Shown one piece after another: positions 8,481-18,060 of a stretch of 38,288 nucleotides of DNA. How positions within the stretch are numbered: position 1 is the first letter of the stretch; every line of letters begins with the position of its first letter. Both the position numbers and the translations under genes were made by a program. The DNA is from Candidatus Kerfeldbacteria bacterium CG08_land_8_20_14_0_20_40_16 (lineage in GTDB: Bacteria > Patescibacteriota > Patescibacteriia > UM-FILTER-42-10): positions 1 through 38,288 of the forward strand of contig PEXU01000057.1 in the NCBI GenBank assembly GCA_002774635.1. The letters are read 5' to 3'. Below the pieces are notes generated by a model. It worked only from the letters and a program-made list of their open reading frames with translations, did not search any database and had not been told where the DNA came from.

Positions 8481-9713
8481 CTATTTATTTTTTATTTCCT
8501 TAATTCCTCCCAGATAAGATTGCAAGACTCTGGGGATTTCAACCGAGCCGTCTTTTTGCTGATAATTTTCTAAAATAGCAATAATCGTTCTTCCGGCGGC
8601 AAAAACCGTTCCATTTAAAGTATGGACAAATTCTTTCTGGCCCGTTTTTTTGTTCTGGTACCGGATGTTTAACCGACGGGCCTGAAAATCAGTGCAGTCT
8701 GATACCGAATGAGTTTCACGGTATTTATTTTGGCTAGGTATCCAGGCTTCAAGATCAAATTTTCGAGCTGCGGGATTGCCTAAATCGCCGGTACACATCT
8801 TAACAACCCGGTAAGGAATTTCCAGCTGCTGCATTAGCTTTTCTTCTAATGACAGCAAGTATTCATGCTCTTGATCGGAATTTTCGGGTTTAGTAAAGCA
8901 GAACATTTCTACCTTATCAAATTGATGGGCCCTGAAAATTCCTTTGACGTCTTTGCCATAAGATCCCGCTTCTCTTCGAAAACAGGTGGAATAGCTGATA
9001 TAACGTAGGGGTAGATCTTCTTCTTTTAGAATCTCATGCTGATACATCGGTCCAATGGATTGCTCGGAGGTCCCCACAAAATAAAGCTTGTCCTTTTCAA
9101 AATGATAAGCCTCTTTTTCCCCCCCGTGTTCCAAATAACCCATGGCTTGCATGGCGTCGTCCTTGATCATTACCGGCGGCAAAATAGGCTTAAAACCTTC
9201 TTTTATTAAAAGATCTAGAACAAAGTTGATTAAGGAAAACTGCAATAAAACAGCCTCATTTTTTAAATAGGTAAAGCGAGAACCAGAAACCTTAGCGGCT
9301 CTTTTTAGATCAATAATATCCAGCCTCTCCCCTATTTCAAGGTGATCGCGGGGCGAGAAATTGAATCTAGTTTTTTCGCCAACCGTTTTTATTATTTCAT
9401 TTTCTGATTCATCCTCGCCCACCCTTACATCATCCGCTGGAAGGTTTGGTACTTTTGAAAATAAATCATTGAATTCCGCCTCAATTTCGGAAAGTGATTT
9501 TTTATAGGCACTAATCTCATTTTTAAACTGTTTTGCCTTTTCCCGATCCGATGTTTTCCTTTGTTCCGATCTTTTTTGTTCAATTTCAGTCAGAAGTCTG
9601 CGTCTTTCTTCGTCCCACTTCAATAACTGGTCAAAATCAATATTAATGCCCTTGTTCCTAACGGCACTTTCTACTTTTTCCCTATTTTGACGAATAAATT
9701 TAATATCGATCAT
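8481..9713 (-). CDS. serS: seryl-tRNA synthetase
   Basis: MIDIKFIRQNREKVESAVRNKG, coiled-coil arm, class II motifs CFRREAGSYGKDVKGIFRAHQFDKVEMF. Confidence 0.97.
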   Translation of the reverse strand: MIDIKFIRQNREKVESAVRNKGINIDFDQLLKWDEERRRLLTEIEQKRSEQRKTSDREKAKQFKNEISAYKKSLSEIEAEFNDLFSKVPNLPADDVRVGEDESENEIIKTVGEKTRFNFSPRDHLEIGERLDIIDLKRAAKVSGSRFTYLKNEAVLLQFSLINFVLDLLIKEGFKPILPPVMIKDDAMQAMGYLEHGGEKEAYHFEKDKLYFVGTSEQSIGPMYQHEILKEEDLPLRYISYSTCFRREAGSYGKDVKGIFRAHQFDKVEMFCFTKPENSDQEHEYLLSLEEKLMQQLEIPYRVVKMCTGDLGNPAARKFDLEAWIPSQNKYRETHSVSDCTDFQARRLNIRYQNKKTGQKEFVHTLNGTVFAAGRTIIAILENYQQKDGSVEIPRVLQSYLGGIKEIKNK

Positions 9714-9714
9714 T

Positions 9715-10266
9715 TTATAATCCTATTTCGTTGTTAATTGCTTGCATTGCTTCTAAACCAATTTTCGCAAATTCCTCTAAAGTCAAATCGAGCTCTTTAC
9801 AGGCGCTGATTACTTCGCGATTGGCTCCCCGAGCAAATGATTTTTCTTTATACCGATTTAATACATTTTCGGCTGTTAAACTGGCTATTTTTTTATCTGG
9901 CAATACTAAAGTAGCAGCAACAATTAAACCAGTTAAGGGATCAACGCAATAGAGCGACTGAGCCATTTTTGTTTCTCGAGGGATATTATGAATTTCATTA
10001 TGTGCCCTAACCGCCTTAACAACTTCTGAATCTAATCTCTTTTCTTCTAATAGAGCTGCTCCTTTAAGGCTGTGTTCTTGGGGATTATTCTTAGTCTCTT
10101 CATAATCAATATCATGCAGTAATCCCGCTAGCGCCCATTTGTCTTCGTCTTCTCCGAATTTTTGAGCCAATTTCTTCATTACCGCTTCAACGGCCAGCGA
10201 GTGTTTAATAAGATTCACATTTCTTAAGTTTTCTTTTAATAAGGATAACGCTTCAGCTCTATTCAT
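9715..10266 (-). CDS. HD-domain hydrolase
   Basis: HSLAVEAVM...LAGLLHDIDYEET...HSLKGAALL. Confidence 0.88.
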   Translation of the reverse strand: MNRAEALSLLKENLRNVNLIKHSLAVEAVMKKLAQKFGEDEDKWALAGLLHDIDYEETKNNPQEHSLKGAALLEEKRLDSEVVKAVRAHNEIHNIPRETKMAQSLYCVDPLTGLIVAATLVLPDKKIASLTAENVLNRYKEKSFARGANREVISACKELDLTLEEFAKIGLEAMQAINNEIGL

Positions 10267-11746
10267 TTTTCTCTGATCTTAAGGTTGGAAATAAGACAAC
10301 TTCTTTTAAGTTAGAAGCATTACAAAGCAAGGCAATTAAGCGATCAAGGCCCATTCCAAAGCCAGCGGTGGGAGGCATTCCGTGTTTTAACGCTTCAATA
10401 AAGTCTTGGTCAAATCGCTGAGCCTCTTCATCTCCACCTTTTCTCAATTTTTCCTGCTCTTTAAGTCTTTCTAGTTGATCATCAGGATCATTGAGCTCGC
10501 TGAAACAGTTGGCTAGCTCAAAACCAGTAGCAATTAACTGGAAGCGCTCAACATATTGTGGATTATTCTTGATCTTTTTAGCCAGGGGCGAAAGCTCAAG
10601 GGGGTAGTCGGTTAAAAAAGTGGGCTGGATTAACTTAGGACGAACAAAATCTTTATAAAGCTCATCTAATATTTTTCCAACTCCATAGCTTTTCTCTATT
10701 TTCAGACCTTTGGATTGAGCTGCTTTAGCTAATTCTCCCCTACTCCTTATCTGGTCGATATTAATCCTGGTTTCCTTAAGCATCACCTCTTTAAATTTTA
10801 AACGCGGATAAGGAGGAGTAAAATCTATTTTTTTGTCTTTATATTCAATAATAAATCCGTGTTCCGTTTTGTCCATAATTTCAACAAAAAGCCTCTCGGT
10901 AAACTCCATTAAGTCATGGTAATCCCAATAAGCCACATAAAACTCCAGCATGGTAAATTCTGGATTGTGTGACCAATCAATCCCTTCATTTCTAAAACAG
11001 CGGGCAATTTCAAATACTCGCTCAAAACCGCCCACAATTAATTTTTTTAAATACAGCTCAGGAGCCACTCTTAGGTAAAAATCCTCAGCTAAGGCATTGT
11101 GGTGGGTAATAAACGGTCGAGCTGTGGCGCCTCCAGGAACCGGTTGCAAAACAGGGGTTTCTACTTCTAGAAAATTATTTTGATTCAAAAAATCACGAAT
11201 AGTTTTTATGATTTTTGATCTTCTTTTAAAAGTATTGACTACTTGAGGATTAGCTAATAGATCAAGATAGCGCTGACGATATCTTATTTCTGGATCAACC
11301 AGCCCGTGCCATTTTTCAGGAAGCGGCAAAATCGCCTTGGCAATTAAACAATAGCTCTTTACCAAAACAGTTTTTTCTCCCTTGTGGGTAGTAAAGAGTG
11401 TACCGGTTACCTGCAGAAAATCAGCGGGATCGATCTCATCGATTAGCAGTTGATACGATTTTTCTCCTATTTCATCTTTTTTAAAATAAAGCTGGATCTG
11501 CCCACTGGCATCTTGGATGTGAGCAAAAGTAGATCCGCCGTGACGACGAATACTCCTAATTCTTCCGGCCAATATTACCACCCCGTCCTTTTTCGCTAGA
11601 ACGGAATATTTGCCTAAAATCACTTCGATACTTTTCGATTTTTTGATTTTAGCAGGGAAGGGGTCGATATTTAGCAATTTAAGTCTCTGAATCTTCTGTC
11701 TACGAACCTCCTCTTCCTTTAGAAATCTGGGCGTTTCATTTTCCAC
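10259..11746 (-). CDS. lysS: lysyl-tRNA synthetase (class II)
   Basis: OB-fold, RYRQRYLDLLANPQV, FLEVETPVLQPVPGGATARPFITHHNAL, GMPPTAGFGMGLDRL. Confidence 0.97.
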   Translation of the reverse strand: MENETPRFLKEEEVRRQKIQRLKLLNIDPFPAKIKKSKSIEVILGKYSVLAKKDGVVILAGRIRSIRRHGGSTFAHIQDASGQIQLYFKKDEIGEKSYQLLIDEIDPADFLQVTGTLFTTHKGEKTVLVKSYCLIAKAILPLPEKWHGLVDPEIRYRQRYLDLLANPQVVNTFKRRSKIIKTIRDFLNQNNFLEVETPVLQPVPGGATARPFITHHNALAEDFYLRVAPELYLKKLIVGGFERVFEIARCFRNEGIDWSHNPEFTMLEFYVAYWDYHDLMEFTERLFVEIMDKTEHGFIIEYKDKKIDFTPPYPRLKFKEVMLKETRINIDQIRSRGELAKAAQSKGLKIEKSYGVGKILDELYKDFVRPKLIQPTFLTDYPLELSPLAKKIKNNPQYVERFQLIATGFELANCFSELNDPDDQLERLKEQEKLRKGGDEEAQRFDQDFIEALKHGMPPTAGFGMGLDRLIALLCNASNLKEVVLFPTLRSEKNE

Positions 11747-11755
11747 TGTTTATTA

Positions 11756-11784
11756 ATTAATGTTTTACCTATTATAACATTAAT
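11756..11784. repeat. 9-bp perfect inverted repeat ATTAATGTT-N11-AACATTAAT in the lysS promoter region
   Basis: Arms 11756-11764 and 11776-11784 straddle the -10 and predicted start site. Confidence 0.6.
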
Positions 11785-11799
11785 CATAACTATTTTCAA
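11771..11799 (-). promoter_or_regulatory. sigma70-type promoter TTGAAA-17-TATAAT upstream of lysS
   Basis: Minus-strand -35 at 11799-11794, -10 at 11776-11771, 17-nt spacer. Confidence 0.8.
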
Positions 11800-11800
11800 A

Positions 11801-11824
11801 CAAAAAACTTGGATATGCTCCAAG
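11801..11824 (-). terminator. rho-independent terminator after greA
   Basis: Minus-strand CTTGGA-GCATA-TCCAAG followed by TTTTTTG. Confidence 0.8.
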
Positions 11825-11875
11825 ATTTAAGAAGGCAATTTTTTAGATTCAGTTTTAGGGATTAAAATAATCCGA

Positions 11876-12340
11876 TTAGTTGATTTCAACAATCTTAAAT
11901 TTTTTTACTCCCTGGGGCACTTCTACCGAAACCTCGTCTCCGATTTTCTTATTAAGGAAAGCTTTTCCGAGAGGAGATTCGTTAGAAATTTTTCCACTGC
12001 TTGGATCGGATTCGTTTGATCCAACAATAATGTATTCAAATTGTTCATTTCCCGATTCCAGTTTAATTTTGGATCCAACTCTAACAATATCTGATTTTTT
12101 ATCAGATTTTATTATTTGGGAGTTCTTAATTACGTATTCTAATTCAATTATCTTTCCCTCGAAGAATGCTTGTTCCTCTTTAGCTTCAGTGTATTCTGCG
12201 TTTTCAGAAAGATCACCGAGCTCTTTCGCTTCTCTTATTCTTTCAGCAACTTCTTTTCTTTTTTCCGTTTTCAGATAATCCAACTCCTTTTTTAGCTTTT
12301 CCAGACCTTCTTTAGTGATGAAGGTATTCTTATCTTCCAT
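11876..12340 (-). CDS. greA: transcription elongation factor GreA
   Basis: FITKEGLEKLKKELDYLKTEKRKEVAERIREAKELGDLSENAEYTEAKEEQAFFEGKI. Confidence 0.97.
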   Translation of the reverse strand: MEDKNTFITKEGLEKLKKELDYLKTEKRKEVAERIREAKELGDLSENAEYTEAKEEQAFFEGKIIELEYVIKNSQIIKSDKKSDIVRVGSKIKLESGNEQFEYIIVGSNESDPSSGKISNESPLGKAFLNKKIGDEVSVEVPQGVKKFKIVEIN

Positions 12341-12391
12341 TTTTTGGCTAAAATAAGCTAAATTTATAAATTCTAGGCAAATGTAATCTTA

Positions 12392-12419
12392 AGGATACGG
12401 GAAAATATTTTTTTGTCAA
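12392..12419 (-). promoter_or_regulatory. sigma70-type promoter TTGACA-16-TATCCT upstream of greA
   Basis: Perfect -35 (12419-12414), -10 TATCCT (12397-12392), 16-nt spacer. Confidence 0.65.
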
Positions 12420-12436
12420 GTAAATAAAATTACTTG
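12417..12436. repeat. 7-bp inverted repeat CAAGTAA-N6-TTACTTG overlapping the greA -35
   Basis: Arms 12417-12423 and 12430-12436. Confidence 0.55.
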
Positions 12437-12460
12437 CAAACATAACGATTAATAATGATT

Positions 12461-14389
12461 TTACCTTTGATTAAAATACCAGTTAAATCCTTCCCTTGCT
12501 ACCGGCAAAGCAGTTGCGTGCCCTTCGCCCCCCTTTTCTACAATAACGGTAATTACAATTTCAGGACTATCGTAAGGAGCAAAGCCGGTAAACCAAGCGT
12601 GAGTTTTATCCTCCTCTCCAATTTGAGCCGTTCCGGTTTTCCCAGCCGCCGGCACAACTAGACTTTGTAAAGCGCTGGCGCTACCAGCGGTAACAGCCTG
12701 TCTTAATCCTTCCCGGACAGTCTTGAGGTAAGAAGACTGAATAAAATCTTTTCTAATTACTACTGGGTCTTTTTTCAATGCTTGGTTTGATTCTGGATCT
12801 TGAGTCGATTGAACCAAATGGGGTTGGTAAAGTGTTCCGCCATTAGCAATTGCGGCGGTATAATCAGCCACTTGCAACGGAGTCACTAAGATATCTCCCT
12901 GACCGATTGCCAAATGATATGTGTCGCCTAAATACCAGCGTTCCCCTTTAGCATCTTCTTTCCATTGTTTAGTGGGTAAAAATCCGTTTGCTTCCGCAGT
13001 GAAATCAATGCCCAGCGTCTCTCCTAATCCAAAAAGACGGGCATATTGATTGATGCGATCGACTCCTAAGCCAGTAAAGTCTTCGTACCCTCCTCCAATA
13101 GTGTAAAAAAAGGTATTTACTGATTCGGCTAATGCTTTCTTGACGTCCGTTAGGCCATGCCCCCCTGCTTTCCAGTCCGGAAAAAAATTGGGACCCACCT
13201 GCAGACCACCCGTGCTCAAAACAGTAGTTTGGGGAGTAATAATCCCCTCTTGTAGAGCGGCGGAGGCGATTATTGGCTTAATTGTGGAGCCCGGAGGATA
13301 TTGGCCCGACACCGCTCTCATAAACAGGGGTCGATTTGGATCATTAATTAGATTCTGAAAATTTTCCAGAGAAATCCCCTTAATAAATTCATTACTGTCG
13401 AATCCCGGTACGCTTACTAAAGCCAGCACTTCTCCATTTCGGGGATCAAGCGCTACTGCCGCTGCACCCGGGGAATTGGTGTTGGATACCATTTTTTTTA
13501 AACTCTGGTCCAGAACTTTTTGTAGTCCCAAATCAATAGCTAAGGTAATGTTTTGGCCTGATCGGGGGTCCTTGCTGGCAATTAATTTCTTTTCCTTTCC
13601 CAATGAATCAACCTCTATTCTTTTTTTGCCATCTTCCCCTCTTAGTATTTTTTCGTATTGATATTCTAGCCCTGTTTTTCCAATCGTATCGGTTAATAGA
13701 TAGTCCTGGTTTTCCGAGAGCTCCAGTTCTTCCACGGTTATTTTCCCAGTATAGCCGATTAAATGAGCGGTGGAATCAGGTTCCAAGTATTCTCGGCTGT
13801 CTTTAATGCTGAAATTAATGCCGGGAAATAGCCTTGTTTCTACCCGTAGCAAGAGAGCCTGATCATATTCGATGTATTCCTGAATCTCAATTGGTTCATA
13901 AGAATAAGTTGGTACCCCCTCTAATTTCTGTTCTATCTCCTCGGCGGAGATTTTGATTATTCTGGCGACCGTCCCGATAATATTTTTTCTTTCTCCTGGT
14001 TCTTCAGGAAGATCAGCAGGAATTATCGAAAGAGTAAAATTTGGAACATTCCTGGTAAGAAGGGTTTCATTGCGATCGTAAATTACCCCCCGCCGAGCTT
14101 TGATAGTCTGAATTCGGATTCGATTCCCTTCGGAGATTTCTCGATATTCCTTACCTTCCACTAGCTGGAACCAAAAGGTTCGAAAAAAGATTACTATTAG
14201 TCCAATTCCAATAATTCCCAATACTACTCTTGTTTTTTTGTAGTTAATGGACGGTTTTAAGGTAGCGGGATTGTATGGGGAGTCCGGTAAGTCATCACCT
14301 AGCTTTGAATCGCGACTGTAATTCGCTAGATTATTGTCTCTAATTTCATCTGTGTTACCATAGATTTCAAAAGGATTGAAACGTTTCAT
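12461..14389 (-). CDS. mrdA: penicillin-binding protein 2 (elongasome transpeptidase)
   Basis: TM, PBP dimer domain (RRGVIYDRNETLLTRNVP), SxxK in GSTIKP, SVNTFF, GKTGTAQ. Confidence 0.95.
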   Translation of the reverse strand: MKRFNPFEIYGNTDEIRDNNLANYSRDSKLGDDLPDSPYNPATLKPSINYKKTRVVLGIIGIGLIVIFFRTFWFQLVEGKEYREISEGNRIRIQTIKARRGVIYDRNETLLTRNVPNFTLSIIPADLPEEPGERKNIIGTVARIIKISAEEIEQKLEGVPTYSYEPIEIQEYIEYDQALLLRVETRLFPGINFSIKDSREYLEPDSTAHLIGYTGKITVEELELSENQDYLLTDTIGKTGLEYQYEKILRGEDGKKRIEVDSLGKEKKLIASKDPRSGQNITLAIDLGLQKVLDQSLKKMVSNTNSPGAAAVALDPRNGEVLALVSVPGFDSNEFIKGISLENFQNLINDPNRPLFMRAVSGQYPPGSTIKPIIASAALQEGIITPQTTVLSTGGLQVGPNFFPDWKAGGHGLTDVKKALAESVNTFFYTIGGGYEDFTGLGVDRINQYARLFGLGETLGIDFTAEANGFLPTKQWKEDAKGERWYLGDTYHLAIGQGDILVTPLQVADYTAAIANGGTLYQPHLVQSTQDPESNQALKKDPVVIRKDFIQSSYLKTVREGLRQAVTAGSASALQSLVVPAAGKTGTAQIGEEDKTHAWFTGFAPYDSPEIVITVIVEKGGEGHATALPVAREGFNWYFNQR

Positions 14390-14390
14390 A

Positions 14391-14921
14391 TTATTTTCCT
14401 TTTAAATCTAAAAACAGCTTCTGAAACTTATTAGTTATGAGCCGAGTAGCAAAAAATATGATTAGTGCGGCAAATCCATTAATAATGGTTTGCCATAATA
14501 GTCCGATCCACAACTCCCTCCCGTCCAGAAGATGAAGATTTGAGGTATTAAATAAGTAGAAAAGATAAGAAACAATCAATAGTAAAAGATTATAGATTAC
14601 TGTACCCGCTATCGAAAGTAATAAAAAGGTGTAGAGAGAACGATTAGTTAAAAAATTATTAAACAAAAACATCAGAGCTATAGCCGTAACAATAATAATG
14701 ACGGTAATCATTCCGAAAGGATAAGGGGAGAACAACTCACCAACGGCGCCGGTTATTAATGACCACCAGAGCAGCGGAATTTCCTCAAAATAAAATACAA
14801 GAAAAACAAGAAAAAGAATAAGAATATTTAAACGTGCAACGCTATCAGTCAGATTGATAAAACTAATCTGAATAATATTCAGTAATAAAATAATCAAAAA
14901 AAATGCAATGTGTCTCAACAT
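14391..14921 (-). CDS. mreD: MreD-like rod shape-determining membrane protein
   Basis: Multi-TM 176 aa protein between mreC and PBP2; position and hydropathy. Confidence 0.75.
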   Translation of the reverse strand: MLRHIAFFLIILLLNIIQISFINLTDSVARLNILILFLVFLVFYFEEIPLLWWSLITGAVGELFSPYPFGMITVIIIVTAIALMFLFNNFLTNRSLYTFLLLSIAGTVIYNLLLLIVSYLFYLFNTSNLHLLDGRELWIGLLWQTIINGFAALIIFFATRLITNKFQKLFLDLKGK

Positions 14922-14927
14922 TTGGGC

Positions 14928-15734
14928 TCAAGGAATAATTATTGATAAAACATCCAGTCTTTCGAGAGAAATCGGAGATTCAATAGTGGCGGTTTGGAAA
15001 AGTTCTTCTGTTTTTTTATCAATCTCGTTTATTTGGCCGATTACTAGACCGGAGGGGATATTTTCTTCTAGGCCAGAGGTTACCACGATTTGTCCTTTTG
15101 TTATTTCTTCAGACTGTGGGATAAGTTGCATTTCTAAAGCTAAACCCAATTTTCCGATAACTACCCCTGGACTGTTATTCTCGTTCTGAACTTGAGCTCC
15201 GACGGCACTACGAGAATCGGAAATAACCAACATTTGAGCGGTTGAATCCTCAACCTCAATGATTTTTCCTACTAAAATTCCATTAAGATAGATAACGGGA
15301 TAACCAACCCGGATGTCGTCTTTTTTTCCTCTGTCTACTAAATAAACTTGAGTAGTAGTGTCAGAAGGCTTCCCAATAATTTGAGCAGCTACCGCCTGGT
15401 AGTTCTTTGATACTAAAAAATTCAATTCTTGTTGTAATATCTCACTTTTACTGATCAAAGAATGCAATCTTGCGTTTTCAATCAACGCGTCACCTAACTT
15501 ATCTTTCAATTCATTATTTTCTTTTTCCAACTCTTCCTTGGATAAATTACTTTGATTGGCAAAAATGTTCAATCCTAGCCGGTAAGTTACTTTTTCAATT
15601 GGTTTCACCAAATAAATTAAGACATTTTCTACTGGTTTAAGAATGCCAACCCAGTGCAAAAAAATCAGTAGCACTAAGGCTACAAGAATCGAAAGGTAGA
15701 TATTTATTTTTGGGCTAAATATTTTTTGCCGCAT
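14928..15734 (-). CDS. mreC: rod shape-determining protein MreC
   Basis: N-terminal TM, coiled coil, VYLVDRGKKDDIRVGYPVIYLNGILVGKI...QLIPQSEEITKGQIVVTSGLEENIPSGLVIG. Confidence 0.93.
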   Translation of the reverse strand: MRQKIFSPKINIYLSILVALVLLIFLHWVGILKPVENVLIYLVKPIEKVTYRLGLNIFANQSNLSKEELEKENNELKDKLGDALIENARLHSLISKSEILQQELNFLVSKNYQAVAAQIIGKPSDTTTQVYLVDRGKKDDIRVGYPVIYLNGILVGKIIEVEDSTAQMLVISDSRSAVGAQVQNENNSPGVVIGKLGLALEMQLIPQSEEITKGQIVVTSGLEENIPSGLVIGQINEIDKKTEELFQTATIESPISLERLDVLSIIIP

Positions 15735-15749
15735 TTACGTACCTGATTA

Positions 15750-16805
15750 CTATTTCAGTCCATTTTCCTCGTGTGTTGATAAAACAAAGAGCTCCTTTAC
15801 CGACTCAATATCTTCTAAAATAATCCCAGTTCCTCTTACTACGGCGGTAAGGGGGTCGTCGATAATATGGACTGGAATTTTAGTCTCTAAGGCAATTGCT
15901 TTATCAAGTCCTCTTAACAATGCTCCTCCGCCTGTTAAGACTACACCACGTTCAAAAATATCTGCCACTAGCTCTGGTGGTGTGACTTCAATGGTGGATT
16001 TGATATTCTCAATAAAAATTCGAAGGGTGCGAGAAATCGCCTCTTGAATTTGAGTAGAGGTAATTATCACTTCTTTCGGTAAGCCAGAAATAAGGTCGCG
16101 GCCTTTCATTTTAGTCTCTCTTATTTCTTTTTCCGGGAAGGCGGATCCTATCTCGATTTTAATTTGTTCAGCCGTTCTTTCTCCTAACAGAAGGTTAAAT
16201 TTGTCCCGAGCATATTGAATAATATTACTATCCAGCTCATTTCCCGCAATTCTCAGCGACTTCCAGGTGACGACGCCACCTAGGGAGATTACCGCAATCT
16301 CGGTTGTACCCCCTCCAATATCAACTACCAAGTTACCAATGGAGGTTTGAATGGGCAATCGTGCTCCAATGGCCGCCGCCATTGGTTCTTCGATTAAAAA
16401 CACCTGGCGAGCTCCTGCGTTCAGCGCCGCATCTTCTACCGCTTTTCTTTCCACTTCCGTTACTCCTATTGGGATTCCAATTACAATCCGTGGTCTTGGC
16501 AAGAGCGAGAAGGATTCCCGATGCACTTTTTCAATGAAATGCTTAAGCATTTTTTCAGTCACTTCGAAATCGGAAATCACGCCATCAGATAAGGGATGGC
16601 TTGCAGTAATGTGAGCTGGTGTTTTGCCAATCATATTTTTTGCATCATTACCAACGGCTAATATTTGATCAGTTCGGGTATTAATGGCAACAATCGATGG
16701 TTCGTTAATTACAATTCCTTTATCTTTAACATAAACCAGGGTATTGGAGGTACCCAGATCGATTCCTATATCTTGTGAAAATCGTCCGAATAAATTATCA
16801 AACAT
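15750..16805 (-). CDS. mreB: rod shape-determining protein MreB (copy 1); start moved to ATG 16805
   Basis: MFDNLFGRFSQDIGIDLGTSNTLVYVKDKGIVINEPS...; the track start at 16850 is inside proS. Confidence 0.95.
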   Translation of the reverse strand: MFDNLFGRFSQDIGIDLGTSNTLVYVKDKGIVINEPSIVAINTRTDQILAVGNDAKNMIGKTPAHITASHPLSDGVISDFEVTEKMLKHFIEKVHRESFSLLPRPRIVIGIPIGVTEVERKAVEDAALNAGARQVFLIEEPMAAAIGARLPIQTSIGNLVVDIGGGTTEIAVISLGGVVTWKSLRIAGNELDSNIIQYARDKFNLLLGERTAEQIKIEIGSAFPEKEIRETKMKGRDLISGLPKEVIITSTQIQEAISRTLRIFIENIKSTIEVTPPELVADIFERGVVLTGGGALLRGLDKAIALETKIPVHIIDDPLTAVVRGTGIILEDIESVKELFVLSTHEENGLK

Positions 16806-16809
16806 ATGT

Positions 16810-18057
16810 TTACAGTTGGTAATATTCAGTAACCGTTTTGAGGATTTCATTTAGAGAAAGCAGTTGGAGTTTTTCATTATTTCTAAATTTCAACTCGATT
16901 TTGTCCTTAGTTTTCTCGCTAATTATCAAACGAATAGGAATGCCGATTAAATCAGCGTCTTTTAGCTTTACTCCGGCTGATTCCAGACGGTCATCATATA
17001 ATACTTGAACTCCTTGTTTCTGTAAAGAATCATAGGTTTTTTCCGCTTCTTTCTTTACTTTAGGATGACTATCCAATAATAATAAATGAGCCTGATAAGG
17101 AGTTACCGTTTTAGGCCAAATAATACCGTTTTGATCGCTATTAATTTCTACTACGGTACCCATAACCCGGCCCAATCCGATGCCATAACAACCCATCACA
17201 ATTGGCTTTTTTTGACCAGACTGATCAATATATTTTAGATCGAAGGCATCAGAGAATTTGGTTTTTAACGGAAAAATATTACCAACCTCAATTGCCTTTT
17301 TTTCTTTTAAGTTCTTACTTTTACATTGCAAACAACTATATTTTGCTTCTTCGATCAATTCTTTGTTTATGGCGATCTTACATTTTTCACACAAATAAAT
17401 TTTGTCTTCTCCGGCCGGAGTAATAGTTTGAAATTCATGTGAATATTTTGAAAAAGTGCCACCAGAGGCAAAAGTTAAATAGGTTACTTCTCCGATTCCG
17501 ACTCTTCTAAAAATATTCCGATAGGCGTTCTGTATAGCCGTATAATATTTTTCAAAATCAGCTTCATCTTTATGAAAGGAATACAAATCTTTCATTATGA
17601 ACTCTCGACTCCTCAAAATTCCTGATTTGGCCCGTAATTCGTTTCTGAATTTAACTTGAATCTGATATAGGTAAAGGGGGAGGTCTTTATATGAACCAAT
17701 GTGTTTTTTTACCAAGGGGACAATTACTTCTTCGTGGCTTTGTCCTAGTACTAATTTCTTTCCCGAAGCAGATTTAAGATGAAACAGCACATCGATCTTA
17801 TCGCGCTTAGTTTTAATATAATTTTCCAAAGGATGAAGAGCAGGCATGTAAATTTCTTGACCGCCCACGGCGTTCATTTCTTCCCGGATAATTTGCTCAA
17901 TCTTTTTTAAAACCTTAAAACCGAGGGGAAGATAGGTATAGACCCCCGCCATCAATTTATCGATAAAACGTCCTTGTACTAAAAATTTAGCATTTCGGCT
18001 AATTTCTTCGCGGGGAGGTGTTTTGCTTATTTTACTGAATAATTGTGATTGACGCAT
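16810..18057 (-). CDS. proS: prolyl-tRNA synthetase, short form without the INS editing domain
   Basis: Class II motifs (EIYMPALHPLENY, QVKFRNELRAKSGILRSREFIMKDLYSFH, GCYGIGLGRVMGTVVE) and HGTP-like C-terminus; only 415 aa. Confidence 0.93.
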   Translation of the reverse strand: MRQSQLFSKISKTPPREEISRNAKFLVQGRFIDKLMAGVYTYLPLGFKVLKKIEQIIREEMNAVGGQEIYMPALHPLENYIKTKRDKIDVLFHLKSASGKKLVLGQSHEEVIVPLVKKHIGSYKDLPLYLYQIQVKFRNELRAKSGILRSREFIMKDLYSFHKDEADFEKYYTAIQNAYRNIFRRVGIGEVTYLTFASGGTFSKYSHEFQTITPAGEDKIYLCEKCKIAINKELIEEAKYSCLQCKSKNLKEKKAIEVGNIFPLKTKFSDAFDLKYIDQSGQKKPIVMGCYGIGLGRVMGTVVEINSDQNGIIWPKTVTPYQAHLLLLDSHPKVKKEAEKTYDSLQKQGVQVLYDDRLESAGVKLKDADLIGIPIRLIISEKTKDKIELKFRNNEKLQLLSLNEILKTVTEYYQL

Positions 18058-18060
18058 AGG

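Noticed and set aside
11880-12278. 132-aa plus-strand ORF
   Set aside because: Antisense to greA; no domain or start signals
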